This document shows positions 51,556-60,450 of a DNA stretch of 64,000 nt, one piece after another. The DNA lies in NCBI GenBank assembly GCA_902578805.1, contig CACHEH010000002.1, forward strand, positions 124,001 to 188,000. Reading direction: 5' to 3'. The stretch is from an uncultured SAR116 cluster alpha proteobacterium. Its GTDB lineage: Bacteria > Pseudomonadota > Alphaproteobacteria > Puniceispirillales > Marisalimonadaceae. The notes beneath the pieces were generated by a model, which saw only the letters and a list, made by a program, of their open reading frames with translations, was not told the origin of the DNA and searched no databases. A program made the translations under genes and the position numbers. The stretch's first letter is position 1, and each line of letters opens with the position of its first letter.

Positions 51556-52389
51556 ATGAAATTTTCAAAATTAGTTGCAGATAGATATGCTGAGGAAATT
51601 GATCTAGATTTTTCAATAATCCAAGAAACAGAAACTCTTAAATCTATTTTATCAAGAAGAAGTATAAGAAAATTTTTAAAAAAGCCAATATCTAAAGAAC
51701 TTCTAACTTTACTTTTAGCTGCTGCACAATCTGCTCCGTCTAAATCAAACCTTCAACAATATTCAATTTTAGTAATTCAAGATCAAAATATTAAAAATGA
51801 AATATCTAACTTAATAGGAAATACCAAGTGGGCACTAACAGCGCCAATATTTTTTTTATACCTTGCAGATATAAGAAGAAATATAATAATAACAAATGAT
51901 AGAGGATATGAGCATAAAAATAACAATGTTGACACTTTCATGAATGGTGTAATTGATGCTGCTTTATCTATGCAATCAACTATATGCGCATCAGAATCTT
52001 TAGGTCTAGGAGTTTGCCCAATTAGTATTATTAGAAATATTATTGAGGAGGTAAAAGTTATTTGTAAATTACCTAAAGGAGTTTTTCCTATTGCAGGTTT
52101 GGCTTTGGGTTGGCCTGATCAAAAGTCAAATGTGTCTATAAGATTATCTCAAGATATTGTAATACACTTTGATAAATATGACGAAAAAGATTTAATTCAA
52201 AAAATAAATAAATATGACGAAAGGGTGTTTAAAAAAGATCCAATTCCAGAAAATAAGCAACGTCACGTTGACCTTTATGGGGTTGCAAAAAAGGGGACGT
52301 GGTCAGAAAATATTAGTAGACAATTATCTGTTCCAGAACGAAGTAATTTCAAAAATTGGTTAAATGAAAATGGATTTAATCTTGAATAA
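51556..52389 (+). CDS. Nitroreductase-family FMN oxidoreductase (NfsA/Frp-like)
   Basis: This 277-residue protein has the nitroreductase start region LKSILSRRSIRKFLKKPIS (FMN phosphate-binding Arg-Ser-x-Arg) and AAAQSAPSKSNLQQYSILVI. In the middle is a helix with DAALSMQSTICASESLGLGVCPI, and a GLALGWPDQ segment matches NfsA-like flavin reductases. The C-terminal 60 residues are an extended tail. It overlaps the convergent alpha/beta hydrolase by 14 bp, the largest such overlap in the window. Confidence 0.85.
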   Translation: MKFSKLVADRYAEEIDLDFSIIQETETLKSILSRRSIRKFLKKPISKELLTLLLAAAQSAPSKSNLQQYSILVIQDQNIKNEISNLIGNTKWALTAPIFFLYLADIRRNIIITNDRGYEHKNNNVDTFMNGVIDAALSMQSTICASESLGLGVCPISIIRNIIEEVKVICKLPKGVFPIAGLALGWPDQKSNVSIRLSQDIVIHFDKYDEKDLIQKINKYDERVFKKDPIPENKQRHVDLYGVAKKGTWSENISRQLSVPERSNFKNWLNENGFNLE

Positions 52390-53239
52390 TATTATCCAAA
52401 ATCTTCTTAAATAGCACTTCGTTTTCATACATTATCCAATGACCTATGTTAAATTCCACATGAAATCTGACTTTAGGATTTATAGATCTCAGTATTGTCA
52501 TTCTATCCTCTAGATAAATTCCTACACTGGCATCTTTTTCTCCCCAAATTACGTACAGTGGTATATCTTGTTTTTTTAATATTTGAGCTAAAGTATCAGT
52601 TGCTGAAATTGGTCGACTTTTAATGCGGTGAGCATCGGTATTTTGTTTTTGCATGTGGACTGCAAAGTCGTCAATTTTCTTTGGATTATGAAACATTAGA
52701 ATTTCAAGATTTGTTTTATGAGCATTATAAACTTCTTGTTCAGTCATCTTTGAGTGTCTAGGTATCATAGTCTTCATTTCGCCTCTTTTGGCTCCTAAAC
52801 CTCCAGGCCCCACCAAAATTAATTTTCTGGGGGATAGTTTTCTTTTAATCAGTTCGTAAGATAAGTGTCCCGCAATTAAACCACCGAAGGAAAAACCGCA
52901 TACCAAAGGATTATCATTTGTTGAGATTAATTCATATAAGGTTTCCGCCAAATTAGATGCAATTTTTTCTGGTGTATGGGGTAGTGCCAAATCATCTGAT
53001 TCTCCAAAACCCGGCATGTCTGGGATCAAAACATTGAAATTTTTAGAAAATGGTATTGCTTGTTTTATCCAATGTTTCCAACTTCCATAACCACCATGCA
53101 AAAGAATTAGAGGTGTCCCCTTACCCCAAGATCTCCAACATATTTTACCACCATTAGAATTTAATAATTTTTTTTGGGAGTTTTTTTCAATCTCAGATAA
53201 ATAATTAGTATATTTGTTAAAATTAAAATTATTTTCCAT
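52376..53239 (-). CDS. Alpha/beta-fold hydrolase
   Basis: This 287-residue hydrolase has the oxyanion motif LHGGYGSWKHW (about 47-57), PDMPGFGESD, the nucleophile elbow CGFSFGGLIAG (GxSxG) and VIWGEKDA with the acid residue. The terminal HWIMYENE has the catalytic His. The substrate is unknown. Related hydrolases act on meta-cleavage or acyl substrates. GAGG upstream of the ATG supports the start. It is divergent from the CoA-transferase gene. Confidence 0.85.
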   Translation of the reverse strand: MENNFNFNKYTNYLSEIEKNSQKKLLNSNGGKICWRSWGKGTPLILLHGGYGSWKHWIKQAIPFSKNFNVLIPDMPGFGESDDLALPHTPEKIASNLAETLYELISTNDNPLVCGFSFGGLIAGHLSYELIKRKLSPRKLILVGPGGLGAKRGEMKTMIPRHSKMTEQEVYNAHKTNLEILMFHNPKKIDDFAVHMQKQNTDAHRIKSRPISATDTLAQILKKQDIPLYVIWGEKDASVGIYLEDRMTILRSINPKVRFHVEFNIGHWIMYENEVLFKKILDNIIQD

Positions 53240-53303
53240 TAATTACCTCAACGATATCCTCAAAGACTAATAATTTTTTTTTTAAATATTAACAAGCATT
53301 TTA

Positions 53304-53331
53304 TTGATCTCTTAACATTTAATAATATAAG
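53304..53331 (+). promoter_or_regulatory. Candidate sigma-70 promoter for the CoA-transferase operon
   Basis: TTGATC (53304-53309), a 16-base spacer and TATAAG (53326-53331) lie 40 bases before the CoA-transferase ATG. The match is good but in an A/T-rich background. Confidence 0.4.
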
Positions 53332-53372
53332 ATGAGACAATAAAGAAAATACTTGGTAATGGAGAACACCTA

Positions 53373-54566
53373 ATGCCACATTTACCTGCATCTGATGCAT
53401 TGTCACATATAAGAGTTATTGATCTTACTAGAGTTAGATCAGGTCCGACAGCGGTTAGACAACTTGCTGATTGGGGAGCAGACGTTATAAAAGTAGAGGC
53501 TCCAGAAAGTGTTGAACCAGATGGCGCGTTAGGTGCATCAAGGCACACTTCTGATTTTCAAAATTTACATCGTAACAAAAGAAGCATTACTCTTAATTTA
53601 AAAAAATCTGAGGCTATAGAAATTTTAATGAAATTAGTAGAAAAGTCAGATGTGGTAGTTGAGAACTTTCGACCAGATGTAAAGCAAAGACTAGGTATTG
53701 ACTACGAGATATTAAAAAAAAGAAATCCTAGAATTATTCTTGCTAGCATATCAGGATTTGGTCAGGATGGCCCATATGCACATAGACCAGGCTTTGATCA
53801 AATCGCTCAAGGCATGGGTGGATTAATGAGTATAACTGGAGAACCTGGAAAGGGCCCAATGAGAGTTGGTATTCCAGTAGCTGATTTAACAGCAGGATTG
53901 TTCTGTGCAATGGGAATTCAGACTGCCCTTATAGAAAGAGAAAAATCTGGTCTTGGTCAATGGGTAAACACATCATTATTACAAGCTCAAATTTTTATGT
54001 TAGATTTTCAAGCCTCCCGGTGGCTTTGTGATAATAATGTAGCAGGACAGGCTGGTAATAATCATCCAACTAGTGTTCCCACTGGAGTTTTCAAAACTTC
54101 AGATGGTTCAATTAACTTAGCAGTTGCGGGTGAAACAATTTGGAGACGTTTTGCTGAAGCAGTTGACAAAAGAGATTGGCTGGAAATGGAAGAATTTAAA
54201 GATGCAAGAAATCGATTAAAAAACAGAGATTATCTAAATAGCTTAATTGAAGAACTAACCGTTACTAAATCGTCTAATGAGTGGGTTAAAAAATTAGAAA
54301 AGGTAGGCGTTCCCTGTGGTCCAATCAATTCTATAGATAAGGTTTTTGATGATCCCCAGGTAAAACATCTTGGCATAGCTCAATCTGTAGATACAATTCC
54401 TTTTGGTGAAACGGAATTAGTTGGACAACCCTTTAATTTGTCTCGTACTCCTAGTAGTTTGAAGCAACGTCCACCAGAAAAAGGTGAACAAAATAGCGAT
54501 GTCCTCAACGAACTGGGTTTCAGTAATAAAGAACTTAATGATTTAAAAAATCAAAATATTATTTAA
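53373..54566 (+). CDS. Class III CoA-transferase (CaiB/BaiF family)
   Basis: This 397-residue enzyme moves CoA between carboxylic acids. It opens with LSHIRVIDLTRVRSGPTAVRQLADWGADVIKVE. Then come NKRSITLNLKK, DVVVENFRPDVKQRLG, and SGFGQDGPYAHRPGFDQIAQ, the family core; the catalytic Asp usually follows GxxGxxxxxP and is probably in the DFQ region near 210. The substrate is not predictable. The enoyl-CoA hydratase starts 15 bp downstream, so CoA activation and hydration are probably coupled. Confidence 0.9.
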   Translation: MPHLPASDALSHIRVIDLTRVRSGPTAVRQLADWGADVIKVEAPESVEPDGALGASRHTSDFQNLHRNKRSITLNLKKSEAIEILMKLVEKSDVVVENFRPDVKQRLGIDYEILKKRNPRIILASISGFGQDGPYAHRPGFDQIAQGMGGLMSITGEPGKGPMRVGIPVADLTAGLFCAMGIQTALIEREKSGLGQWVNTSLLQAQIFMLDFQASRWLCDNNVAGQAGNNHPTSVPTGVFKTSDGSINLAVAGETIWRRFAEAVDKRDWLEMEEFKDARNRLKNRDYLNSLIEELTVTKSSNEWVKKLEKVGVPCGPINSIDKVFDDPQVKHLGIAQSVDTIPFGETELVGQPFNLSRTPSSLKQRPPEKGEQNSDVLNELGFSNKELNDLKNQNII

Positions 54567-54581
54567 TTTATAGGAATAATC

Positions 54582-55370
54582 ATGACTGAAGAAAAAATGT
54601 TATCTCGAACACAAGAAAGTGTAGGACATATTATTTTTAATAATCCAGAAAAACATAATGCTGTATCTATAGAAATGTGGGATGCTCTTGAAAAATTTCT
54701 TAATCAATTCAGAGAGGATAAAAATATCAGAGTTGTTGTTCTTGAGGGGGCTGGAGGTAAATCATTTGTTTCTGGAGCTGACATATCAAAATTTGATAAA
54801 GAAAGGAGTACAAAAGAAGCTGTATTAAGCTATAACAAGCGAACACATAAAGTTTATGAACTTCTTGAGACATTTCCAAAACCAACAATAGCGAAAATTA
54901 ATGGTTACTGTATTGGTGGTGGACTAAACTTAGCTGTGTGTTGTGACATAAGAATTTGCTCTGAAAAGTCAATATTTGCAATGCCTGCAGCAAAATTATC
55001 TCTTGGTTACCCCTTTTCATCAATAAAAAGGTTGTTTGATATAATGGGACCTGGAATGGCTAAACACTTTATGTTTACTGCTGAAAAAATCTCTTCAAAC
55101 GAGGCTGTTTCTTGCGGTTTGGTTCAAAAGCTAGTTGTTGAGGAAAATTTAGAAACCTTTGTGAATGATTATGCTTTTACAATTTCTAAAAATGCTCCTT
55201 TAACTATAAAGGCAATGAAACAAATAGGTATTGAAATTTTAAAAAATCCCTTAGAAAGGGATTTGTCTTTATGTGATCAATTAGCGTCCGCTTGTTTTGA
55301 TAGCGAAGATTATAAAGAAGGAAGAAAAGCGTTTATGGAGAAAAGGACGCCAAACTTTCAAGGTTTCTAA
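54582..55370 (+). CDS. Enoyl-CoA hydratase/isomerase family protein
   Basis: This crotonase-fold protein of 262 residues has GHIIFNNPEKHNAVS, FVSGADISKF (first oxyanion loop) and CIGGGLNLAVCCDIRICSE (second oxyanion loop, GGGL). Its SLGYPFSSIKRL region replaces the usual Glu-containing segment, so the classical hydratase Glu pair is uncertain and another crotonase reaction (isomerase, decarboxylase) is possible. It forms a two-gene unit with the CoA-transferase. Confidence 0.87.
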   Translation: MTEEKMLSRTQESVGHIIFNNPEKHNAVSIEMWDALEKFLNQFREDKNIRVVVLEGAGGKSFVSGADISKFDKERSTKEAVLSYNKRTHKVYELLETFPKPTIAKINGYCIGGGLNLAVCCDIRICSEKSIFAMPAAKLSLGYPFSSIKRLFDIMGPGMAKHFMFTAEKISSNEAVSCGLVQKLVVEENLETFVNDYAFTISKNAPLTIKAMKQIGIEILKNPLERDLSLCDQLASACFDSEDYKEGRKAFMEKRTPNFQGF

Positions 55371-55373
55371 TCT

Positions 55374-56306
55374 TCATATAGGATTATAATATTTGACAGC
55401 ATTGTCATGAAATAGACATTTGATTTCATTTTGTGCCATATCTGCTGTGATTTTTTTAAAACCATCATAAATTTCATCAAAACTAGCCCATAAACCATCA
55501 ACAGGGAAATTAGATGCAAACATGCATTTTTCATATCCAAAAATATTAATAGTATCTAATATTATATCTTTATTTAATTCAACAGTCCATTTTTGACCAG
55601 GAACACAAATACCAGAAATTTTTATAGCTGTATTTGGTTGTTCGGCAAATTCTTCTAAATTAGCTTTCCATTGATCTAATCCATCAAAAGATCTATCTGA
55701 AGGAAGCCCTGTATGATTTAATATAATGATTGTATCAGGAAAATCTTTTGCTAATTGTGTTGCATCATTAAGATGCCACCATGGAGTTTGTAGATCGAAA
55801 TGTAGTTTGTATTTTTTTAATAAAGAATATCCTTTTCTAAAAACAGGATCATTTAGTGACCCCTTTATATTATCAAGTTTAATATTTGGATGCTTACTTG
55901 ATTTAGGCTTATGCCTAATACTTCTTGTAAGATCAAACTTAGACTGATTTTCTAGCACTTTTTCAATATCGTTTCTGTCAAACCATGCTTGTGCAACTAA
56001 AGCATTTGGAAAACCAGTCTTTTCATATAATTTGTGAAGCCATTCAGTTTCACCTATAGGGTCATCTGGATCCCACTCAGTTTCCATGTGTATTGTCTTT
56101 ACAATATTATGATTTTTACTAGCTTCAAAATAATCGGATGTTAGAAAATTTTTACAAATAGATTTATAATCACCGTATCTAAATGATATTTGCTTATTTG
56201 GGTTCAACCAAGGGTTCTTTTTTAAACTTAAATCCCAGAAGTGATGATGAGCGTCTATAATTGGTAAATCTTTCATCATTAAATTCTTAAATTTTTTTTG
56301 ATTCAT
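55374..56306 (-). CDS. Amidohydrolase-family (TIM-barrel) metal-dependent hydrolase/lactonase
   Basis: This 310-residue protein of the amidohydrolase 2 family starts LPIIDAHHHFWDL, with the HxH metal motif. Further on are LHFDLQTPWWHL, LNHTGLPSDRSFDG and a MFASNFPVDGLW with the metal Asp. It resembles sugar- or dicarboxylate-lactonases (for example L-fuconolactonase-type or 2-pyrone-4,6-dicarboxylate-type). It overlaps the upstream hydroxyisobutyrate-dehydrogenase-like gene by 20 bp, so they are coupled. A later start at 56279 or 56276 is possible. Confidence 0.8.
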   Translation of the reverse strand: MNQKKFKNLMMKDLPIIDAHHHFWDLSLKKNPWLNPNKQISFRYGDYKSICKNFLTSDYFEASKNHNIVKTIHMETEWDPDDPIGETEWLHKLYEKTGFPNALVAQAWFDRNDIEKVLENQSKFDLTRSIRHKPKSSKHPNIKLDNIKGSLNDPVFRKGYSLLKKYKLHFDLQTPWWHLNDATQLAKDFPDTIIILNHTGLPSDRSFDGLDQWKANLEEFAEQPNTAIKISGICVPGQKWTVELNKDIILDTINIFGYEKCMFASNFPVDGLWASFDEIYDGFKKITADMAQNEIKCLFHDNAVKYYNPI

Positions 56307-57171
56307 ATAATTTTACTAAAGATGTTCCATCTAAGTTTTCTTTTGCGCTGTTTGTCAAAATTGTAAATAATTTTGTGGTTAGTGAAGACATAGGTATTGG
56401 TGTGTTTTTAGTTTCAGCTAATTTTGATACCATTTGTAAATCTTTTAAAATCTGTGAAGCATATCCTTTGGGTGCAAAATCTCTATTTACTATTCTAGGA
56501 AATAGATCTTTTAACAAATTAGATCCTGCATGACCGTCAGAAAGAGCTTCTGGGATTTTGCATGCATCAACATTCCAAGCTTTAGCAAAGGACGCTGCCT
56601 CTGCTAATATTGCATAATTATTTAAAACTATTATTTGGTTAATCATTTTTACTATTTGACCAGACCCAGTTACGCCGAAATAAGTAAATTTTGAAGATAT
56701 TGCTTCTAAAATAGGTTTAACATTGTCTACAACTTTTTCGTCACCACCTACCATAATAGCAAGGTTACCCTCTAAGGCTTTATCGGGGCCACCGGAGACT
56801 GGCGCGTCAATCCATGACGCTCCTGTTTTTTTATTTAGCTGATTAGCAAAATTAATTGTTTCGTTTACTAAGGTAGTGGACAAATCCAAAATAATAGTAT
56901 TTTCATTAGCATTATTAATTATACCATTTTTTTCAAAAACTACTTCTTTTACACTTTCTGTTTTATCAACACATAAAATTATTATGTCATTAAATTTGGA
57001 TATTTGAGAAGCATTTTCGATTAATTTGATATTTGACATTTTTTTTAAAGGATCTAGTTTTTCTAAATTTTTGTCATATGCTTCAATTTTATAATCTAAG
57101 TAAGAAAGTCTTTTGACTAGAGATAGGCCCATTAATCCTATACCTATAAATCCTATATTTAGATTATTCAT
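56287..57171 (-). CDS. NAD(P)-dependent beta-hydroxyacid dehydrogenase (3-hydroxyisobutyrate dehydrogenase family)
   Basis: This 294-residue enzyme starts IGFIGIGLMGLSLVK (Rossmann GxGxxG). The beta-hydroxyacid signature follows: SWIDAPVSGGPDKALEGNLAIMVGG, then YFGVTGSGQIVKMINQI with the catalytic Lys. The C-terminal helical domain contains FAPKGYASQILKDL, which is usually FxxxLxxKDL. It may act with the downstream amidohydrolase on a hydroxy-acid or lactone pathway, but the substrate is unknown. Confidence 0.88.
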   Translation of the reverse strand: MNNLNIGFIGIGLMGLSLVKRLSYLDYKIEAYDKNLEKLDPLKKMSNIKLIENASQISKFNDIIILCVDKTESVKEVVFEKNGIINNANENTIILDLSTTLVNETINFANQLNKKTGASWIDAPVSGGPDKALEGNLAIMVGGDEKVVDNVKPILEAISSKFTYFGVTGSGQIVKMINQIIVLNNYAILAEAASFAKAWNVDACKIPEALSDGHAGSNLLKDLFPRIVNRDFAPKGYASQILKDLQMVSKLAETKNTPIPMSSLTTKLFTILTNSAKENLDGTSLVKLYESKKI

Positions 57172-57297
57172 TTTAAACTCGTAAAAATTGTAATTTATTT
57201 ATACATATTAAACTTAAACAGAGACGTTAATAGCATCAATTTTTAAAATTATATATTTTGAAACTATAAGGCAAATTTTTCCGGAACAAAGACTGCC

Positions 57298-58170
57298 ATG
57301 ATAAATAATGTAAAACTAGGTATCTTCATTATAATCCTCTCAACACTATTCTTTGCTATCATGGATGGTGTTTCAAGATATTTAGCTGATACTTATAATG
57401 TTTTTGTCATCAACATGATTAGAAGTTGGGTTCTAGCGTTGTTAGTTGTTTCTATTAGTCTTAGAAACAAAAATGGTATTGCAAAAGTTTTAAAAACAAA
57501 ACAACCTTATATTCAGCTAATTAGAGGATTATTACTCACAAGTGCTATTCTCATAGGAGTTTATTCATTTACCAAGCTTGGCTTAGTCCAAACACATTCG
57601 ATACTTTCCTCTTTCCCATTGATTGTAGTTGCTTTTTCAGGACCAATATTAAAAGAAAAGATTGGTATTCAGCGATTTTTAGCAGTAATCTTTGGTTTTA
57701 CTGGCGTTATAATAATATTGGATCCTACAAATTATATCCTGAGCTTTGACGCAATTTTACCTGTTGTAGGTGCTTTTGTTTTGGGTTTTTATTCAATTCT
57801 TACAAGAAAGGTTTCAGAAACAGACACATCAGAAACAAGTTTTTTTTGGGTTGCTATTGTCGGTTTCGTTGTTATGACAATTGTTGGACCATTTTACTGG
57901 GAGCCAATCTTATTAAATGATTGGGGTTGGATGGCATTGTTATGTGTTTTGAGTACTGCTGGTCATTTTCTTTTAATCAAGGCTTATGAAAACGCAGAAG
58001 CCAGTATCCTTCAGCCATTTACATATTTTCAGTTGTTCTTTGCATCTGTTGTAGGAATATTAATATTCGATGATGAAATAACCATGTCAATTATTTTTGG
58101 AGGTAGTATAGTTGTTGCAAGCGGAATTTTTGCAGCATGGAGAACACACATAAAAAGCAAAAATAATTAA
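57298..58170 (+). CDS. DMT-superfamily (EamA) permease
   Basis: This 290-residue integral membrane protein has about ten hydrophobic helices in two EamA repeats. The first has MDGVSRYLADTYNVFVINMIR and FTKLGLVQTHSIL. The second starts near 145 with LPVVGAFVLGFYS and ends AEASILQPFTYFQLFFASVVG. The substrate is unknown; metabolite exporters are common in this family. It heads a plus-strand run of seven genes with small spacers. Confidence 0.88.
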   Translation: MINNVKLGIFIIILSTLFFAIMDGVSRYLADTYNVFVINMIRSWVLALLVVSISLRNKNGIAKVLKTKQPYIQLIRGLLLTSAILIGVYSFTKLGLVQTHSILSSFPLIVVAFSGPILKEKIGIQRFLAVIFGFTGVIIILDPTNYILSFDAILPVVGAFVLGFYSILTRKVSETDTSETSFFWVAIVGFVVMTIVGPFYWEPILLNDWGWMALLCVLSTAGHFLLIKAYENAEASILQPFTYFQLFFASVVGILIFDDEITMSIIFGGSIVVASGIFAAWRTHIKSKNN

Positions 58171-58214
58171 AATTTATTTTTTTATTAAATGATTAATCGA
58201 TATAGGAGGTTTAA

Positions 58215-58907
58215 TTGAATAAAACTATTTTAATTACTGGTGCCAACAGAGGTATTGGTTTGGCGCTAACAAAGTTCTGTCTTAGTAAAAATTTTCACGT
58301 TGAAGCATGTTGTAGAAATCCAGACACCTCTGATGAACTAAATAGATTATCAATTAATAATACTCATCTTAATATAAATAAAATGGATGTTACTAGTACC
58401 AAAAGTATTTTGAGTGCTGCAGAAAATTTTAAAAATGAAATTGACATCATTGTTTGCAATGCAGGTGTTAATAATGGTAAGGGAGACATATTTAGTGAAG
58501 AGCATAATGAAAATGCTATTATGGAAGTAATGATGGTAAATGTTGGTGGACCATTCTTAACAATTCAAAATCTTTATAAAAACCTTAATAAAAAATCTAC
58601 ATCTAAAATTGTTATTATTTCTTCTCTAATGGGAACTCAAACGCATCTCTCAAAAAATGCTCCTATATACAGAGCTTCTAAGGCAGCCGCTAATAATTTA
58701 ATGAGAACAATATCAAATCATTTCTTAGATGATAATATTATTGTGTCATCATACCATCCAGGGTGGGTAAGGACTGATATGGGTGGAGTTAATGCCGATT
58801 TATCAACTGAAGAAAGTGCAACTGGGTTAGTGAATCATTTTTTAAATTTAAAAAAATCTGATTCTGGAAAATTTTTTAATTATGATGGAAGACCACTTCC
58901 ATTATAG
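58215..58907 (+). CDS. SDR-family oxidoreductase (TTG start)
   Basis: This is a 230-residue short-chain dehydrogenase with ITGANRGIGLALTKF, NAGVN, IISSLMG with catalytic Ser, YRASKAAANN with Tyr and Lys, and SYHPGWVRTDMGG. A TTG at 58215 is the start: a perfect AGGAGG (58204-58209) sits 5 nt upstream and there is no ATG nearby. The GNAT gene begins 40 bp later. It resembles the C-factor/sniffer-type SDRs, but its substrate is unknown. Confidence 0.86.
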   Translation: MNKTILITGANRGIGLALTKFCLSKNFHVEACCRNPDTSDELNRLSINNTHLNINKMDVTSTKSILSAAENFKNEIDIIVCNAGVNNGKGDIFSEEHNENAIMEVMMVNVGGPFLTIQNLYKNLNKKSTSKIVIISSLMGTQTHLSKNAPIYRASKAAANNLMRTISNHFLDDNIIVSSYHPGWVRTDMGGVNADLSTEESATGLVNHFLNLKKSDSGKFFNYDGRPLPL

Positions 58908-58947
58908 AAGTTTGTTTTACATTTTAACTTTTGGTTAATAAAAGATT

Positions 58948-59388
58948 ATGAATAACTTTATCTTTAAAGAAATAAGTTCAAAAGAAGAAATGAATAAATC
59001 CTATGCCATCAGAACAAGAGTTTTTTGTGAAGAACAAAAAATATCTAAGGAAATAGAGTTTGATAATTTAGATCACCTTTGCGGTCATTTTTTAATTTTT
59101 GATGGTGTAAAAGCAATTGGAACAGCAAGAGTTCGTCAAAAAGAAAAGGGTCTTCTCAAAATTGAAAGGGTAGCGGTTTTAAAAGAATTTAGAAGATTAA
59201 AAGTAGGATCAATTTTAATTAAAAATGTTATCAAACACTATTTGCACTTGGATTATAACAAATCTATCATTTTACATAGCCAGGTTGCAGTTGCAGATTT
59301 TTATAAAACTTTGAGTTTTTCTGCTTATGGAAATGAGTTTTATGAGGATGGGATTCCTCATATAGCAATGAAATATGTTAAAAATTAA
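58948..59388 (+). CDS. GNAT-family N-acetyltransferase
   Basis: This 146-residue protein has the GNAT acetyl-CoA fold: AIRTRVFCEEQKISKEIEFD at the start, IGTARVRQKEKG, then IERVAVLKEFRRLKVGSILI (motif A, pyrophosphate loop), and a C-terminal DFYKTLSFSAYGNEFYEDG with the IPH ending HIAMKY. The pattern is ElaA/YjcF-like. The substrate is unknown. Gfo/Idh follows 21 bp later. Confidence 0.85.
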   Translation: MNNFIFKEISSKEEMNKSYAIRTRVFCEEQKISKEIEFDNLDHLCGHFLIFDGVKAIGTARVRQKEKGLLKIERVAVLKEFRRLKVGSILIKNVIKHYLHLDYNKSIILHSQVAVADFYKTLSFSAYGNEFYEDGIPHIAMKYVKN

Positions 59389-59409
59389 AATTTTTAAGGT
59401 TAATTTTTT

Positions 59410-60435
59410 ATGAAAAAAAAAATTAAAATAGCAATAGTTGGAACAGGATATTTTAGTAAATTTCATTTTGACGCATGGAAGAGATTAGGTGTAGATGTTA
59501 CTGGAATATGTTCTTTAAATATTGATGAAGCTAAAAAACAATCTTATAGATTTAAAAATTGCAAAACGTATAAAAAATTTTCAAAAATGATAAATGATAT
59601 TGAACCAGATCTTGTAGATATTATTGTTCCCCCGTCAAAACACCTTGAATTAATAAGAATTGCCGCTGAGAAAAAAATAAATATTATATGTCAAAAACCA
59701 TTCACTAATTCTTTGACGCAAGCAAAAAAAGCTGTTGAAATTGCAAAAAAAAATAAAATCATAATTGCTGTTCATGAAAATTTTAGATTTCAACCTTGGT
59801 TTAAGAAAATTTTTAAAATTTTAAAAAGTAATCTTTTAGGTGAATTGTTTCAAGTAAGTTTTAGAATGCGTCCAGGTGATGGGCAAGGTCCAAATGCTTA
59901 TCTCGACAGACAACCTTATTTTCAAAATATGAAAAAATTTTTGATACATGAAACTGCTATTCATTTTATTGATTTGTATAGATATTTTTTTGGTGAAATA
60001 GAAAGTGTCTATGCTTCCTTATCTCAATTAAATGAAGTTATTGCTGGCGAAGATTGCGTTACTGTAATTTTTAAATTTAAAAATGGAATCAAAGGTATTT
60101 TTGACGCAAATAGATTATCTGATCATATTGCTGAGGATAGAAGACTTACAATTGGTGAAATGATTGTTGAAGGATCAGATGGCACAATAAGGTTGAATGG
60201 TGATGGCAAAATATTTTACAGAAAATTTGGAAGTAACAACGAAAAATTAGTTAAATATAAATGGATTAATCGAGGATTTGCAGGAGATAGTGTTTATTTT
60301 TATCAAAAACATGTTTTAAACCATTTCCAGAAAGGACAAGAATTATCTAATAGTGCCGAAAATTATTTGATGAACATATTGGTTGAAAATTGTATCTATA
60401 AGTCAGACAAATTAAAAAAAATGATATATATATAA
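59410..60435 (+). CDS. Gfo/Idh/MocA-family oxidoreductase
   Basis: This 341-residue NAD(P)-dependent dehydrogenase has an N-terminal Rossmann motif IAIVGTGYFSKFHFDAWKR and DIIVPPSKHLELIRIAAE. The family motif in IICQKPFTNSLTQA is the EKP catalytic Lys, here CQKP. A C-terminal alpha/beta domain has FLIHETAIHFIDLYRY. Such enzymes act on sugars, inositols or sugar nucleotides. It lies 15 bp before the DUF4956 gene, so it may belong functionally with that trio. Confidence 0.87.
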   Translation: MKKKIKIAIVGTGYFSKFHFDAWKRLGVDVTGICSLNIDEAKKQSYRFKNCKTYKKFSKMINDIEPDLVDIIVPPSKHLELIRIAAEKKINIICQKPFTNSLTQAKKAVEIAKKNKIIIAVHENFRFQPWFKKIFKILKSNLLGELFQVSFRMRPGDGQGPNAYLDRQPYFQNMKKFLIHETAIHFIDLYRYFFGEIESVYASLSQLNEVIAGEDCVTVIFKFKNGIKGIFDANRLSDHIAEDRRLTIGEMIVEGSDGTIRLNGDGKIFYRKFGSNNEKLVKYKWINRGFAGDSVYFYQKHVLNHFQKGQELSNSAENYLMNILVENCIYKSDKLKKMIYI

Positions 60436-60450
60436 TTTGAGGAGTATTAC

